DNA of 64,000 nucleotides from Saccharothrix sp. HUAS TT1 (GCF_040744945.1 NZ_CP160453.1:7378001-7442000); one strand, 5' to 3'; counted from the first letter of the stretch, positions 36,717 to 45,278 are shown. The notes: generated by a model not told the origin, from the sequence alone. Numbers and translations are program-made.

Positions 36717-37562
36717 TCAGCCCGCCAGGTCCTCCAGACCCAGGCGGTCGAGCACGTCGAGCCGCTGCTCGCCCGGCGCGCCGGACCGCGCCACCAGACC
36801 TCGCCGCTCCAGCGAGCCGAGCGCCTTCCGCAGCCTCTCGGTCACCAGCGAACCCTTGCCCCTGGCCGCGAACTCGGCCTTCTCCTCGGGCGTCAGGGTC
36901 GGCGCGACCTTCTTCTTCCACACCTCCAGCAGGTCGGCCCGCAGGACCGACGCCGCCCCACCGGCCAGGTCCAGGACGATCCCGGCCAGCACGCGCGCGT
37001 GGTCGTCCCGCTGGGCCGCGTGCTGCTCGACCAGCTCCGCCACCGACGTGCGGCCGGTCGCGCCGGGCACGTCGAGCGCCACCAGCCGCTCCCACAGCGC
37101 CCGGTCCGCCGCCCCGGGCTCGCCCCCGCCACCGAGCACGGCGGCGCGGTGGACGTCGATCGCCGACCCGAGCGCGACCACCAGGCTCATCAGCTCGTCG
37201 CGGACGTCGTCGCCGCGCAACCGGCGCACCCGCGCGGCGACCAGCCGGTGCTGCTCCCGCACCAGCGCCTCGAAGTGCGCGGTCCGCTTGGCCCGCTCAC
37301 CGCCCTCGGCGACGTCGCGGTCGTGGTCGGCGCGGCTGATCTCCCCCTCCGACAGCCGCACCCGCGCCGCGTCGCGCTCGGCCTTGCGGTGCGCGCGGTC
37401 CGCCGCGATCCGGTCCAGCATCGCCAGCAGCACGCGGTCGGTCTGCTCCACGTGGGTGTCGGAGGTCAAGAGCTCCCACACCTCGGGGTCGCGGCCGCGC
37501 AGCGCGTTGTTGACGAACCGGTCCGCGGCCTGGTCGTCGTCCGGCTCGTAGGGCAGTGCCAC
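36717..37562 (-). CDS. Hypothetical cytoplasmic helical protein
   Basis: 281 aa from GTG 37562. It opens V-A-L-P-Y-E-P-D-D-D-Q-A-A-D-R-F-V-N-N-A-L. Residues about 45-130 are strongly charged and probably form coiled coils (R-K-A-E-R-D-A-A-R-V-R-L-S-E-G, H-F-E-A-L-V-R-E-Q-H-R-L). A C-terminal segment (P-T-L-T-P-E-E-K-A-E-F-A, R-K-A-L-G-S-L-E-R-R-G-L-V) resembles a small winged helix. No signal peptide, metal motif or known domain is recognisable. It is divergent from the glycosyltransferase/ABC exporter operon and shares a 171-bp promoter region with it. Function unknown. Confidence 0.7.
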   Translation of the reverse strand: MALPYEPDDDQAADRFVNNALRGRDPEVWELLTSDTHVEQTDRVLLAMLDRIAADRAHRKAERDAARVRLSEGEISRADHDRDVAEGGERAKRTAHFEALVREQHRLVAARVRRLRGDDVRDELMSLVVALGSAIDVHRAAVLGGGGEPGAADRALWERLVALDVPGATGRTSVAELVEQHAAQRDDHARVLAGIVLDLAGGAASVLRADLLEVWKKKVAPTLTPEEKAEFAARGKGSLVTERLRKALGSLERRGLVARSGAPGEQRLDVLDRLGLEDLAG

Positions 37563-37733
37563 AGTCTCAGTCCTTCGTCGTGCGGTCGCGATCGGTCCGG
37601 TGGGGGTCCGAGTGGGCCGATCGGCGCATTGTCCCAGCCGCGCGTCCCACGCCTCGCACCAGCCCGAATCCCCGGCCACGGCACTTCGCCCGCGCTGTTG
37701 ACCGCCGCTCTCGGGCGTCGGCAGACTTGCGCG

Positions 37734-38651
37734 GTGGGCAACCCATTGCGCTGCACGGTCATCGTCCCGACCTACAACAGGAGACGATTGCTCGAACTGA
37801 CGCTCGATTCCCTCGTCGCCCAGGACCTGCCCCGGGACCGGTTCGAGGTGCTGGTGGTGGACGACGGTTCCAGCGACGACACGGCGGCGGCGGTGCGGGC
37901 GTTCGAGGACCGGCTCGACCTGCGGTACTTCTACCAGCCCGACGAGGGCTACCGGGTCGCCCAGGCCCGCAACGTCGGCATCCGCAACGCCACCGGCGAG
38001 GTCTGCGTGTCCGTCGACTCCGGGGTGCTGCTGCACTCCGGGAGCCTGACGGCGCACGTGACCGCGCACGAGTCCACCGAGGAACCGTTGGCGCTCAACG
38101 GTTACGTGTACTGCTTCAACCTCGGCAACGAGGACGCCGCGCTGATCCGCGAGGCCGTCGACGTCGAGGACGTCGACTCGACCATCGCCGCCATGGCGCG
38201 CACCGGGGCGTGGCCGGACCTGCGGGAGCCCTTCTACACCCGGTACTCCGACGACTTCGGCCACCTGCCCGCGCCGTGGTTGATGTACTGGACCTGCCAC
38301 GCGTCGGCGCGCACCGAGCAGGTGCGCTCGGTCGGCATGTACGACGAGGCGTTCCGGCAGTGGGGCGGGGAGGACCTGGACCTCGCCTACCGGCTGCACC
38401 GCGACGGCGCCCGGTTCGGGGTGCTCCGGGAGGCCGCTTCGATCCACTACCCGCACGAGAAGGTCCTGGGCGACAACACCGCGGCCGCCCACGAGAACTA
38501 CCGCTACATCGCGGAGAAGTACCGGACCCCGATCACCCGGATGCTGACCGAGGAGCCGCGGGTCCGCTTCGTCGAGTTCAACCGGGTCGTCGAGGAGCGG
38601 GGCCTGCCCCGGTGCGCCGATCACCTGGCGCAGGACGGGATCGCCCGCTAG
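37734..38651 (+). CDS. Family 2 (GT-A) glycosyltransferase
   Basis: 305 aa from GTG 37734. The GT2 core is clear: V-I-V-P-T-Y-N-R-R-R-L-L-E-L-T-L-D-S-L, V-V-D-D-G-S-S-D-D-T (about 41-50), A-R-N-V-G-I-R-N-A, and an SVD metal/nucleotide motif (C-V-S-V-D-S-G). The acceptor-side segment W-G-G-E-D-L-D-L-A-Y-R-L (about 213-224) is the E-D-x-D-x motif of galactosyltransferase/chondroitin-polymerase-like enzymes. There is no membrane helix, so it acts in the cytoplasm. The stop TAG is followed at once by the ATG of an ABC exporter, so sugar transfer and export are probably linked. The acceptor is unknown. Confidence 0.88.
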   Translation: MGNPLRCTVIVPTYNRRRLLELTLDSLVAQDLPRDRFEVLVVDDGSSDDTAAAVRAFEDRLDLRYFYQPDEGYRVAQARNVGIRNATGEVCVSVDSGVLLHSGSLTAHVTAHESTEEPLALNGYVYCFNLGNEDAALIREAVDVEDVDSTIAAMARTGAWPDLREPFYTRYSDDFGHLPAPWLMYWTCHASARTEQVRSVGMYDEAFRQWGGEDLDLAYRLHRDGARFGVLREAASIHYPHEKVLGDNTAAAHENYRYIAEKYRTPITRMLTEEPRVRFVEFNRVVEERGLPRCADHLAQDGIAR

Positions 38652-40529
38652 ATGGGCGGCGTCGGGATCGGGGCCCGGGTGCGCGCCGGGCGGGAGCAGT
38701 TCGCCGCGCGGCGGGACATCGCCCGGCTGCTCCCCCGCGCCGGCGGCGGCCTGGTCGCCGCGCTGGTCGCCGTCAACCTGCTGCTCGGCTGCCTCCCGGT
38801 GGTGTTCACCGTCGCGACGGCGGTGGTGCTGGGCCGGGTGCCGGCGGCCGTCGAGGGCGGGGTGGACTCCGGCGCGTGGGACTCGCTGGTCGCGGTGTTC
38901 GCCGTCGCGGCGGGCGCGTTCGTCGCCCGGCAGCTGATCTCGCCCGTCGAGCGGGCCATGGGCGAGCTGCTGACGCGCCGGGTCGACGGTCGGGTGCACG
39001 ACGACCTGATGGCCGCGTCGCTGCGCAGCACCGGCCTCGGGCCGCTGGAGGACCAGCACGCGCTCGACGCGCTCCGGACGGCCGCGCGCGAGGTGGAGTT
39101 CGGCGTGCAGAGCCCCGGTCGGGCCGCCGCCGGGCTGCTCGCCCTGATCGCCCGGTACACCGAGCTGACCGGCAGCGCGGTCGCGGTGGGGGTGGCGTTC
39201 TCGTGGCCGGCGGCGGTGGCGCTGGTCGTCACCGTGCTGCTGTTCCGCCACGGCCAGCGCGGCGGGTTGCGCCGGTACGCCCGGACCCGGGCCCTGCTCG
39301 CCGCCGACCAGCGCGAGATCGACTACCTGCGCGAGTTGGCCGGCGGGGCCGCCGCGGGCAAGGAGATCCGGGTCTTCGGCCTGGCCGGCTGGCTGCGGCA
39401 ACGCCTGCGGGACACCCACCTCCGGTTCCTCGAACCGCTGTGGGCGGAGCGCCGCGGCATCTACCTGTGGCCGTTCGTCCGGTTCTCGGTGGTGGGCCTC
39501 GTGGTGGCGGGCGTGGTCTTCGCGGTGGTCGGCGCGACGGCGCGCGACCTGACGCTCACCGGGTTCGTCCTGGTCATGACGGCATCGCTGGGCCTGCTGC
39601 GGCTGGCCGAGCACTACCCGGAGGCGGACCTGCCGACGGCGATCGGCATGCGGGCCCACGACGCGGTGCGGCGGTTCGCCGAGCACGTCGACGCGGCGGA
39701 CGGGCGACCCGGCCCGGCGTCGCGGTCGACGGCGCCCGAGCCGGTCGGCGTGATCCGGTTCGAGCGGGTCGGCTTCCGCTACCCCGGCCGGTCGCGGGCG
39801 GTGTTCGACGGGCTGGACCTGACCATCCCCGTCGGCCGCTGCACCGCCGTCGTCGGCGTGAACGGCGCCGGCAAGACCACCCTGGTCAAGCTGCTCGCCA
39901 GGCTCTACGAACCGACATCGGGCGCGATCACGCTGGACGGCGTGGACATCCGCTCGTTCCCGGTCGAGCAGTGGCGCGCCAGGCTGAGCGTGATCTTCCA
40001 GGACTTCGTGCGCTACGAGTCGTCCGTCGCGGACAACGTCGGGCTCGGCGCGGTCGGCCACCGGCACGACCGGGCGGGCATCCGCGAGGTCGTGGCGTCG
40101 GTCGGGCTGGCGGAGGCGGTGGCCCGGCTGCCCCGCGGGCTGGACACGCCGCTGGCGCGGCACCTCACCGGCGGCGCGGAGCTGTCCGGCGGCCAGTGGC
40201 AGCGCGTCGCGCTGGCGAGGGCGTTGTTCGCGCTGCGGCACGGCGCGCCGGTCGTGGTGCTGGACGAGCCGACGGCGAGCCTGGACGTGCGGTCGGAGGC
40301 CGGTTTCTTCGAGGAGTTCGCCGGTCTCGCCGAGGGCGCCACCACGCTGCTGATCTCGCACCGGTTCTCGACCGTGCGGCACGCCGACCTCATCGTCGTC
40401 CTGGAGGACGGCCGGGTCACCGAGCAGGGCGGCCACGCGGAGCTGCTGGCCCGCGACGGGCGGTACGCGGAGCTGTTCCGGCTGCAGGCGGACCGGTTCG
40501 TCGGCACGGCGGGGGGAGCGGCCGGGTGA
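38652..40529 (+). CDS. ABC exporter half-transporter (permease-ATPase), first of pair
   Basis: 625 aa, ATG immediately after the glycosyltransferase stop. The N-terminal membrane domain has about six helices (for example L-V-A-A-L-V-A-V-N-L-L-L-G). The ATPase has Walker A G-V-N-G-A-G-K-T-T (about 402), signature L-S-G-G-Q-W-Q-R-V-A-L-A-R-A, Walker B V-V-V-L-D-E-P-T and H-loop S-H-R-F-S-T-V. It lacks a peptidase domain. The Q-loop F-Q-D-F-V-R-Y-E is shared with the next gene, so the two are duplicates and probably heterodimerise. The cargo may be the glycosylated product of the upstream enzyme, a peptide or lipid; this is inferred from the operon only. Confidence 0.9.
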   Translation: MGGVGIGARVRAGREQFAARRDIARLLPRAGGGLVAALVAVNLLLGCLPVVFTVATAVVLGRVPAAVEGGVDSGAWDSLVAVFAVAAGAFVARQLISPVERAMGELLTRRVDGRVHDDLMAASLRSTGLGPLEDQHALDALRTAAREVEFGVQSPGRAAAGLLALIARYTELTGSAVAVGVAFSWPAAVALVVTVLLFRHGQRGGLRRYARTRALLAADQREIDYLRELAGGAAAGKEIRVFGLAGWLRQRLRDTHLRFLEPLWAERRGIYLWPFVRFSVVGLVVAGVVFAVVGATARDLTLTGFVLVMTASLGLLRLAEHYPEADLPTAIGMRAHDAVRRFAEHVDAADGRPGPASRSTAPEPVGVIRFERVGFRYPGRSRAVFDGLDLTIPVGRCTAVVGVNGAGKTTLVKLLARLYEPTSGAITLDGVDIRSFPVEQWRARLSVIFQDFVRYESSVADNVGLGAVGHRHDRAGIREVVASVGLAEAVARLPRGLDTPLARHLTGGAELSGGQWQRVALARALFALRHGAPVVVLDEPTASLDVRSEAGFFEEFAGLAEGATTLLISHRFSTVRHADLIVVLEDGRVTEQGGHAELLARDGRYAELFRLQADRFVGTAGGAAG

Positions 40530-42310
40530 GGGTCCTCCTGGGCGGCGCGTGGACCATGATCGCCACGGCGTGGCGGCTGGACCCGCGCCGGACGGCGTTG
40601 GCGGTGGTCCTGATGACGTGCGGCGCCGTCGCCGCCCCGCTGCTGGCGGCCGCGCTCGGGTGGATGACCCGCGAGGTCGTCTCGGGCGCGCCGGGGCTCG
40701 CGGTGCTCGCCGGGGTGACCGTCGCCGTGCTGGCGGTGCTGGTGCTGGCGCTCGGGCACTTCGCCCACCTGGCCTACTACGAGCTGGCCGAGCTGGCGGA
40801 ACTGGACTTCGACGAGCGCGTGGTCGAGGTGTCGAACGGCTCGGCGGGCATCGAGCACCACGAGCAGGCCGAGGACGCCGACACGTGGACCGTGCTGCGG
40901 CAGGAGGGCAGGCGGTTCCGGACCGGGCTGGAGGCGTTGCTCAACGGCGTCGGCCTGGTCCTCGCCGTGGTGCTCACCGCGGTCCTGCTGGCCGCGCAGA
41001 ACCCGCTGCTGCTGTTGCTCCCGGTCGCCGCCGTGCCGCCGCTGGTGGCCGGCCGCGTGGCCGAGCGGGTGCTCGACCGGGCCAGGACGGCGACCGCCGA
41101 GCCGACCAGGGCCGCGCTCAACCTGTTCCACCTCGCCACGTCCGCGCGGGTGGCGGGCGAGCTGCGGGTGTCCGGTGTGCAGGACGAGCTGCGGGCCCGG
41201 CACGACCGGCTGTGGACGGCGGCGACGCGGAGGCTGTGGCGCGCGCACCTGACGGCGACGTGGGTCCGCGCGGCGGGTCAGGTCGTCTTCGCGGTCGCCT
41301 ACATCGCGGGCGTGCTGCTCGTGGTGCGCGACGCGATAGCCGGCCGGCGCGGCGTCGGCGACGTCGTCCTGGTCATCGTGCTCGCCGCCCAGGTCAGCCA
41401 GCAGGTGGCCACGGCCGTCGCGCTCCTGGAGGACCTGCAGCGGATGGCCGGCGCGTACCGGCGCCTCACCGAGGTCACCGCAGCGGTCACCGAGGACGCC
41501 CCGCTCTCCCCCACCGCCCCGCCACCACCGCGGCTGCACGACGGGATCACGCTGGACGGGGTGGCCTTCACCTACCCGGGCACCGACGTCCCGGTGCTGC
41601 ACGAGGTCGACCTCCACCTGCCGGCCGGCGCCACCGTCGCGGTCGTCGGCGAGAACGGCGCCGGCAAGTCCACCCTGGTCAAGCTGCTGTGCGGGTTCTA
41701 CCGGCCGTCGACGGGCCGCGTCCTGGTCGACGGGACGGACCTGCGCGACCTGCCGGTCGAGCAGTGGCGCGCCCGGATCGCCGCCGGTTTCCAGGACTTC
41801 GTCCGCTACGAGTTCCCGGCCCGCGAGGTGGTCGGCCTCGGCGACCTGCCCAGGATGACGTCGGAACCGGCCGTCCAGGCGGCGCTGGAGCGGGCCGACG
41901 CGACCGGCGTGGTCGCCGACCTGCCCGACGGCCTGGACACCCACCTCGGCAAGAGCTACGCCGACGGCGCGGAGCTGTCCGGCGGCCAGTGGCAGAAGCT
42001 GGCCCTGGGCCGGGCGATGATGCGGGAGGAGCCCCTGCTGCTCGTCCTGGACGAGCCGACGTCCGCGCTGGACCCCGAGGCGGAGCACGTGCTGTTCGAG
42101 CGCTACGCCGACCACGCGAAACGGGTCGCCGCCCGCACCGGCGGCATCACCGTCTTCGTGTCGCACCGGTTCTCCACGGTCCGGATGGCCGACCTGATCA
42201 TCGTGGTGCGGGACGGCCGGGTGGTGGAGACCGGCGACCACGCCACCCTCGTCGCCGCTTCGGGCCTGTACGCGGAGCTGTTCGCGTTGCAGGCGAAGGC
42301 GTACAGCTGA
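40526..42310 (+). CDS. ABC exporter half-transporter (permease-ATPase), second of pair
   Basis: 594 aa from GTG 40526, overlapping the preceding stop as GTGA. The layout is the same as the first partner: membrane helices in residues 10-320 (including a long A-V-L-A-V-L-V-L-A-L-G-H segment), then an ATPase with G-E-N-G-A-G-K-S-T (about 375), F-Q-D-F-V-R-Y-E, L-S-G-G-Q-W-Q-K-L-A-L-G-R-A and L-L-L-V-L-D-E-P-T-S-A-L-D. Catalytic residues look intact in both partners, so neither site is obviously degenerate. It ends the operon; a fragment of a third exporter follows. Confidence 0.9.
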   Translation: MRVLLGGAWTMIATAWRLDPRRTALAVVLMTCGAVAAPLLAAALGWMTREVVSGAPGLAVLAGVTVAVLAVLVLALGHFAHLAYYELAELAELDFDERVVEVSNGSAGIEHHEQAEDADTWTVLRQEGRRFRTGLEALLNGVGLVLAVVLTAVLLAAQNPLLLLLPVAAVPPLVAGRVAERVLDRARTATAEPTRAALNLFHLATSARVAGELRVSGVQDELRARHDRLWTAATRRLWRAHLTATWVRAAGQVVFAVAYIAGVLLVVRDAIAGRRGVGDVVLVIVLAAQVSQQVATAVALLEDLQRMAGAYRRLTEVTAAVTEDAPLSPTAPPPPRLHDGITLDGVAFTYPGTDVPVLHEVDLHLPAGATVAVVGENGAGKSTLVKLLCGFYRPSTGRVLVDGTDLRDLPVEQWRARIAAGFQDFVRYEFPAREVVGLGDLPRMTSEPAVQAALERADATGVVADLPDGLDTHLGKSYADGAELSGGQWQKLALGRAMMREEPLLLVLDEPTSALDPEAEHVLFERYADHAKRVAARTGGITVFVSHRFSTVRMADLIIVVRDGRVVETGDHATLVAASGLYAELFALQAKAYS

Positions 42311-42399
42311 CCGCTCCGTCCTCGCGCCACGACGCCGCCGAGGCGGGCTTGACGCGACCCGGGCGAGCACCCCCTGCGCGCCCCCGGCGCGCTGTTCCA

Positions 42400-42540
42400 C
42401 CACCACCGGTGGAGCCCAGGGCAGGCGCCGACCGCATCGTCGTCATGCGGGACGGCGCGATCGAGGGGGTCGGCTCGCCCGAGGAGCTGCTGCGCGGCGT
42501 GGGCGCCTGCGCCGAGCTGCACGCGGGCCGGCCGGCGTGA
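42400..42540 (+). pseudogene. C-terminal stub of a third ABC exporter
   Basis: The frame ending at 42540 encodes A-D-R-I-V-V-M-R-D-G-A-I-E-G-V-G-S-P-E-E-L-L, then A-E-L-H. This is the region just after the H-loop in ABC ATPases. Everything upstream is missing; 42311-42399 is unrelated. It is a leftover from deletion of a third transporter. Confidence 0.75.
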
Positions 42541-42559
42541 GCGCCCCGGCGGTCGAAGG

Positions 42560-42592
42560 TCGATTCGAATCGAACGGGGTCGAGCGCTCCCA
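42560..42592. promoter_or_regulatory. Operator-like palindromes upstream of the pectate lyase promoter
   Basis: TCGATTCGAATCGA (42560-42573) is a perfect 14-bp palindrome. Seven bases on, GTCGAGCGCTCCCA (42579-42592) matches 11 of 14 positions of the CebR box, with one half site intact. Both lie just upstream of the predicted -35 element, so repression or activation of the pectate lyase gene is plausible. Confidence 0.45.
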
Positions 42593-42606
42593 CGTACGTG
42601 AAATGA

Positions 42607-42636
42607 TTGACCGCGAAAGAACGGCGCGCTTATCGT
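42607..42636 (+). promoter_or_regulatory. Sigma-70-like promoter for the pectate lyase gene
   Basis: TTGACC (42607-42612), an 18-bp spacer and TATCGT (42631-42636) stand in a locally AT-richer stretch. This predicts a leader of about 180 nt before the gene, which holds nothing else I recognise. Confidence 0.5.
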
Positions 42637-42821
42637 GGCGAACGCACTCGCCGCCGCCTGTTCCGAGAACGCACACCCCGAGCACCACCGAGTGAACCGC
42701 ACAGGCGTTACTCCGACGGCGATGTGAAAGCTCCCCGGGCACCGATGGATCGAATTGCCGCGCGCCCGAACCCCGCCGGTCGGGAACGCCGCGGCACGCG
42801 CGTGCCCAAGGAGGTCCTGCA

Positions 42822-43652
42822 GTGATCACCAAAACCCTGTTGTCGACCCTCGCCGTCGTGGCGGGCCTGGTCGTCGCGGTCCCCGGGTCGGCCGCGGGCG
42901 GCCACGACGCGGCGTGGGCGAGTTCGGCGGACGGCTTCGCGGGCGCGGCCGGCACGACCGGCGGCGCGGGCGGCACGACCGTCACCGCCACCAACCAGGC
43001 CGACCTGGAGCGCTACGCCAAGGCGAGCGCGCCGCACGTCATCCGCGTCGACCGCGCGATCACCATCACCCCGCTCGGCCGCGAGATCCCCGTCACCTCG
43101 AACAAGACCGTGATCGGCGTCGGAACCCGCGGCGAGATCGTCGGCGGCGGCTTCTTCCTGGGCGCGGGCACGTCGAACGTGATCATCCGCAACCTGACCG
43201 TCCGGGACACCCGGGTGGCGTCCGACGACCCGGACGACAAGGACTTCGACTACGACGGCATCCAGCTGGACACCGCGAACCGCGTCTGGATCGACCACAA
43301 CTGGATCCACAGCACCAACAGCCGGAACCCGAGCACCGACAACGTCGCCTACGCGCACCTGTACAACAACTACCTGCAGAACGTGCGCGGTTACGGCAAC
43401 TATTCACGCGGCAACACGAAGATGGTGCTGGAGAACAGCTACTTCGACGGGGTCAAGGACCCGTACTACAAGGACACCACCGCGCAGCTGCGGCAGAGCG
43501 GCAGCGTCGTCGTGAACAGCTCCGGCAAGCAGCAGACCGGCGGCTCGGCGTTCAACCCGGCCGACTTCTACCCCTACGCCCTGGACCGGGCGGCCGACGT
43601 GCCGGGCCTGGTCCGCGCCCAGGCCGGGCCGCGGGCCGACATCGGGCTCTGA
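42822..43652 (+). CDS. Secreted pectate lyase (PL1) with apparent internal deletion
   Basis: 276 aa, ATG with AAGGAGGT close upstream and a signal peptide of about 25 residues (ending G-S-A-A-G). It matches family 1 pectate lyases: S-N-K-T-V-I-G-V-G, S-N-V-I-I-R-N-L-T-V-R-D and D-Y-D-G-I-Q-L-D-T-A-N-R-V-W-I-D-H-N (Ca-site Asp residues). It resumes with N-P-S-T-D-N-V-A-Y-A-H-L-Y-N-N-Y-L-Q-N-V. Relatives have about 40-45 residues between W-I-D-H-N and H-H-N-W, including D-G-L-I-D-x-R-K-D. Here the two sites are fused as W-I-D-H-N-W-I-H at about residues 156-163. The lost part carries metal-binding and substrate-site residues of the family, so activity is doubtful. The reading frame is intact, so a stable but altered protein is possible. 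Confidence 0.85.
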   Translation: MITKTLLSTLAVVAGLVVAVPGSAAGGHDAAWASSADGFAGAAGTTGGAGGTTVTATNQADLERYAKASAPHVIRVDRAITITPLGREIPVTSNKTVIGVGTRGEIVGGGFFLGAGTSNVIIRNLTVRDTRVASDDPDDKDFDYDGIQLDTANRVWIDHNWIHSTNSRNPSTDNVAYAHLYNNYLQNVRGYGNYSRGNTKMVLENSYFDGVKDPYYKDTTAQLRQSGSVVVNSSGKQQTGGSAFNPADFYPYALDRAADVPGLVRAQAGPRADIGL

Positions 43653-43661
43653 CCGGGGCGG

Positions 43662-44036
43662 TCAGTCCTCGAACCGGATCTTCGCCCACACCGTCGTGTT
43701 GGTCGCCGTCGAGACGACGCCCCACTTGTCGGTCAGCGAGTCGACGATCAGCAGGCCGGAGCCGCGCGCCCACCCGGTGCTGTGCCGGGGCGCGCGGTTG
43801 CGGACCCGGACCGTCAGCTCCTCGACCCACTGGTCCAGGACGAGTTCGAGCACGTAGGGCGGCGTCCCGTACTGCCGGGCGTTGTCCAGCAGCTCGCCGA
43901 CGACCACCCCGACGAGCAGCACGTCGTGGTCGGGCCAGCCCACCATCCGCTCGCCCAACCACTGCTCGACCTCAGCCCTCGGCAGGGACTCGGCGTCCTC
44001 CAGGACGAGGACCACCGCGTCATCACCCTCGTTCAC
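43662..44036 (-). CDS. Small RsbW/SpoIIAB-like ATP-binding protein
   Basis: 124 aa from GTG 44036, 6 bp after GGAGG. A compact GHKL (HATPase_c) fold is visible: N-box V-V-V-G-E-L-L-D-N-A-R-Q-Y-G, a middle strand V-L-E-L-V-L-D, and the G-box G-S-G-L-L-I-V-D-S-L. It lacks phosphotransfer domains, so it is of the anti-sigma/anti-anti-sigma switch type abundant in actinobacteria. It ends 9 bp from the convergent pectate lyase gene and has no sigma or antagonist gene beside it. A close paralogue is encoded at 53376-53747. Confidence 0.85.
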   Translation of the reverse strand: MNEGDDAVVLVLEDAESLPRAEVEQWLGERMVGWPDHDVLLVGVVVGELLDNARQYGTPPYVLELVLDQWVEELTVRVRNRAPRHSTGWARGSGLLIVDSLTDKWGVVSTATNTTVWAKIRFED

Positions 44037-44191
44037 CGACGTCCTCCCCCTCGCCCGACCGGCGGCAGTCGGCGAGCACGACACCACTGTGGACGGGAAC
44101 GGCCCGGATGAACCTTGCGGTCACCTTGCGATCCCGGCCGCGGAGCGCGGCCGGGCGTCGCACGGCCGCTCCTTGACCAGGTCGGCTACTA

Positions 44192-44205
44192 TTGGTCTAG
44201 ACCTT
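44192..44205. promoter_or_regulatory. DasR-like dre operator
   Basis: TTGGTCTAGACCTT contains the perfect 10-bp palindrome GGTCTAGACC, the core of the DasR (GntR) site that represses aminosugar genes until glucosamine-6-phosphate accumulates. It lies 24 bp upstream of the SIS gene start. A TTGACC at 44173 is a possible -35 element. Confidence 0.8.
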
Positions 44206-44228
44206 GTAGCTCCGAGGAGACGAGTGCG

Positions 44229-45272
44229 ATGACCGACGACCAGCCCGGCAGGCACATGGCGGCCGAGATCGACCGGCAGCCCGCGATCTTCGCCGACCTG
44301 CACGCCCGACGCGACGCCATCGCCCGGGTCGCCTCGGCGATCGCCGCCCGCCGACCCCGGTTCGTGCTGCTGGCCGCACGCGGCTCCAGCGACCACGCCG
44401 CCCTGTACGCCAAGTACCTCACCGAGGTCCTGCTCCAACTGCCCGCCGGGCTGGTCTCACCCTCCACCACCACCCTCTACGGCGCCGAACCCGACCTGCG
44501 CGACGTGCTGCTGATCTCGGTGTCGCAATCCGGCGGCTCACCCGACCTGCTGGAGGTCACCGCCTCCGCCCGCGCCCGCGGCGCGCTCACCGTCGCCGTC
44601 ACCAACACCGCCTCCTCCCCCCTGCACGCCGCCGCCGAACTCTCCGTCGACGTCGGCGCCGGCGTCGAGCACGCCGTCGCCGCCACCAAGACCTACTCCG
44701 CCACCCTGCTGGCCCTCTACCTGCTCGTCGACGCCATCCGCGGCGGCGCCGGCCACGCCGCCGCCAACCTCGCCGACCTCGCCCGGACCACCCTGGACAC
44801 CTCCGCCGACCCGGTCGCCGAAGCCGTCCAGCGCTACCGCTTCGTCGACCGCGTCCTGACCACCGGCCGCGGCTACTCCCTGCCCACCGCCCTGGAATCC
44901 GCCCTCAAACTGGCCGAGACCTCCTACCTCGCCGCCCGCGCCTACAGCGGCGCCGACCTGCTGCACGGCCCCGTGGCCGCCGTCGACGGCGACACCGCCG
45001 TCCTCGCCGTCACCAGCACCGGCAAAGGCGGCGACGCCCTGCACGACGTCCTCGACATCGTCCACGGACGCGGCGCCGACGTCCTCGCCATCGGCTCCGC
45101 CGCCCACAAAGCCCCCGCCGCCCTGCGCATCCCCGTCGCCGAGACCGCCGAGGAAATCGCCCCCATCCTCGAAATCCTGCCCATCCAACGCCTGGCCCAC
45201 GGCCTCGCCCTCGCCCGCGGCGGCGACCCCGACAACCCCCGCGGCCTCAACAAAGTCACCCGCACCCGCTGA
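44229..45272 (+). CDS. SIS-domain aminosugar-phosphate isomerase/deaminase-like protein
   Basis: 347 aa, ATG after GAGGAGACG. It has two SIS domains (about 35-170 and 190-330) as in the isomerase half of GlmS and in AgaS/NagB2-type proteins: A-A-R-G-S-S-D-H-A, S-Q-S-G-G-S-P-D-L-L-E, T-N-T-A-S-S-P-L, then E-S-A-L-K-L-A-E-T-S-Y and the C-terminal P-R-G-L-N-K-V-T. There is no glutaminase domain, so it should interconvert or deaminate aminosugar phosphates rather than make glucosamine-6-P from glutamine. The dre palindrome upstream places it in the DasR regulon, linked to chitin/N-acetylglucosamine use. Its last 400 bp use C in nearly every third position. Confidence 0.88.
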   Translation: MTDDQPGRHMAAEIDRQPAIFADLHARRDAIARVASAIAARRPRFVLLAARGSSDHAALYAKYLTEVLLQLPAGLVSPSTTTLYGAEPDLRDVLLISVSQSGGSPDLLEVTASARARGALTVAVTNTASSPLHAAAELSVDVGAGVEHAVAATKTYSATLLALYLLVDAIRGGAGHAAANLADLARTTLDTSADPVAEAVQRYRFVDRVLTTGRGYSLPTALESALKLAETSYLAARAYSGADLLHGPVAAVDGDTAVLAVTSTGKGGDALHDVLDIVHGRGADVLAIGSAAHKAPAALRIPVAETAEEIAPILEILPIQRLAHGLALARGGDPDNPRGLNKVTRTR

Positions 45273-45278
45273 TCACCG

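Noticed and set aside
42555..42580. T-loop-like TTCGAATC suggesting a tRNA
   Set aside because: No acceptor stem, D-arm or anticodon arm can be folded around it; it is better read as a palindromic operator.
42607..42825. Arg-rich 72-codon open frame upstream of the pectate lyase
   Set aside because: It begins inside the predicted promoter, has no ribosome-binding site and no family-like sequence.
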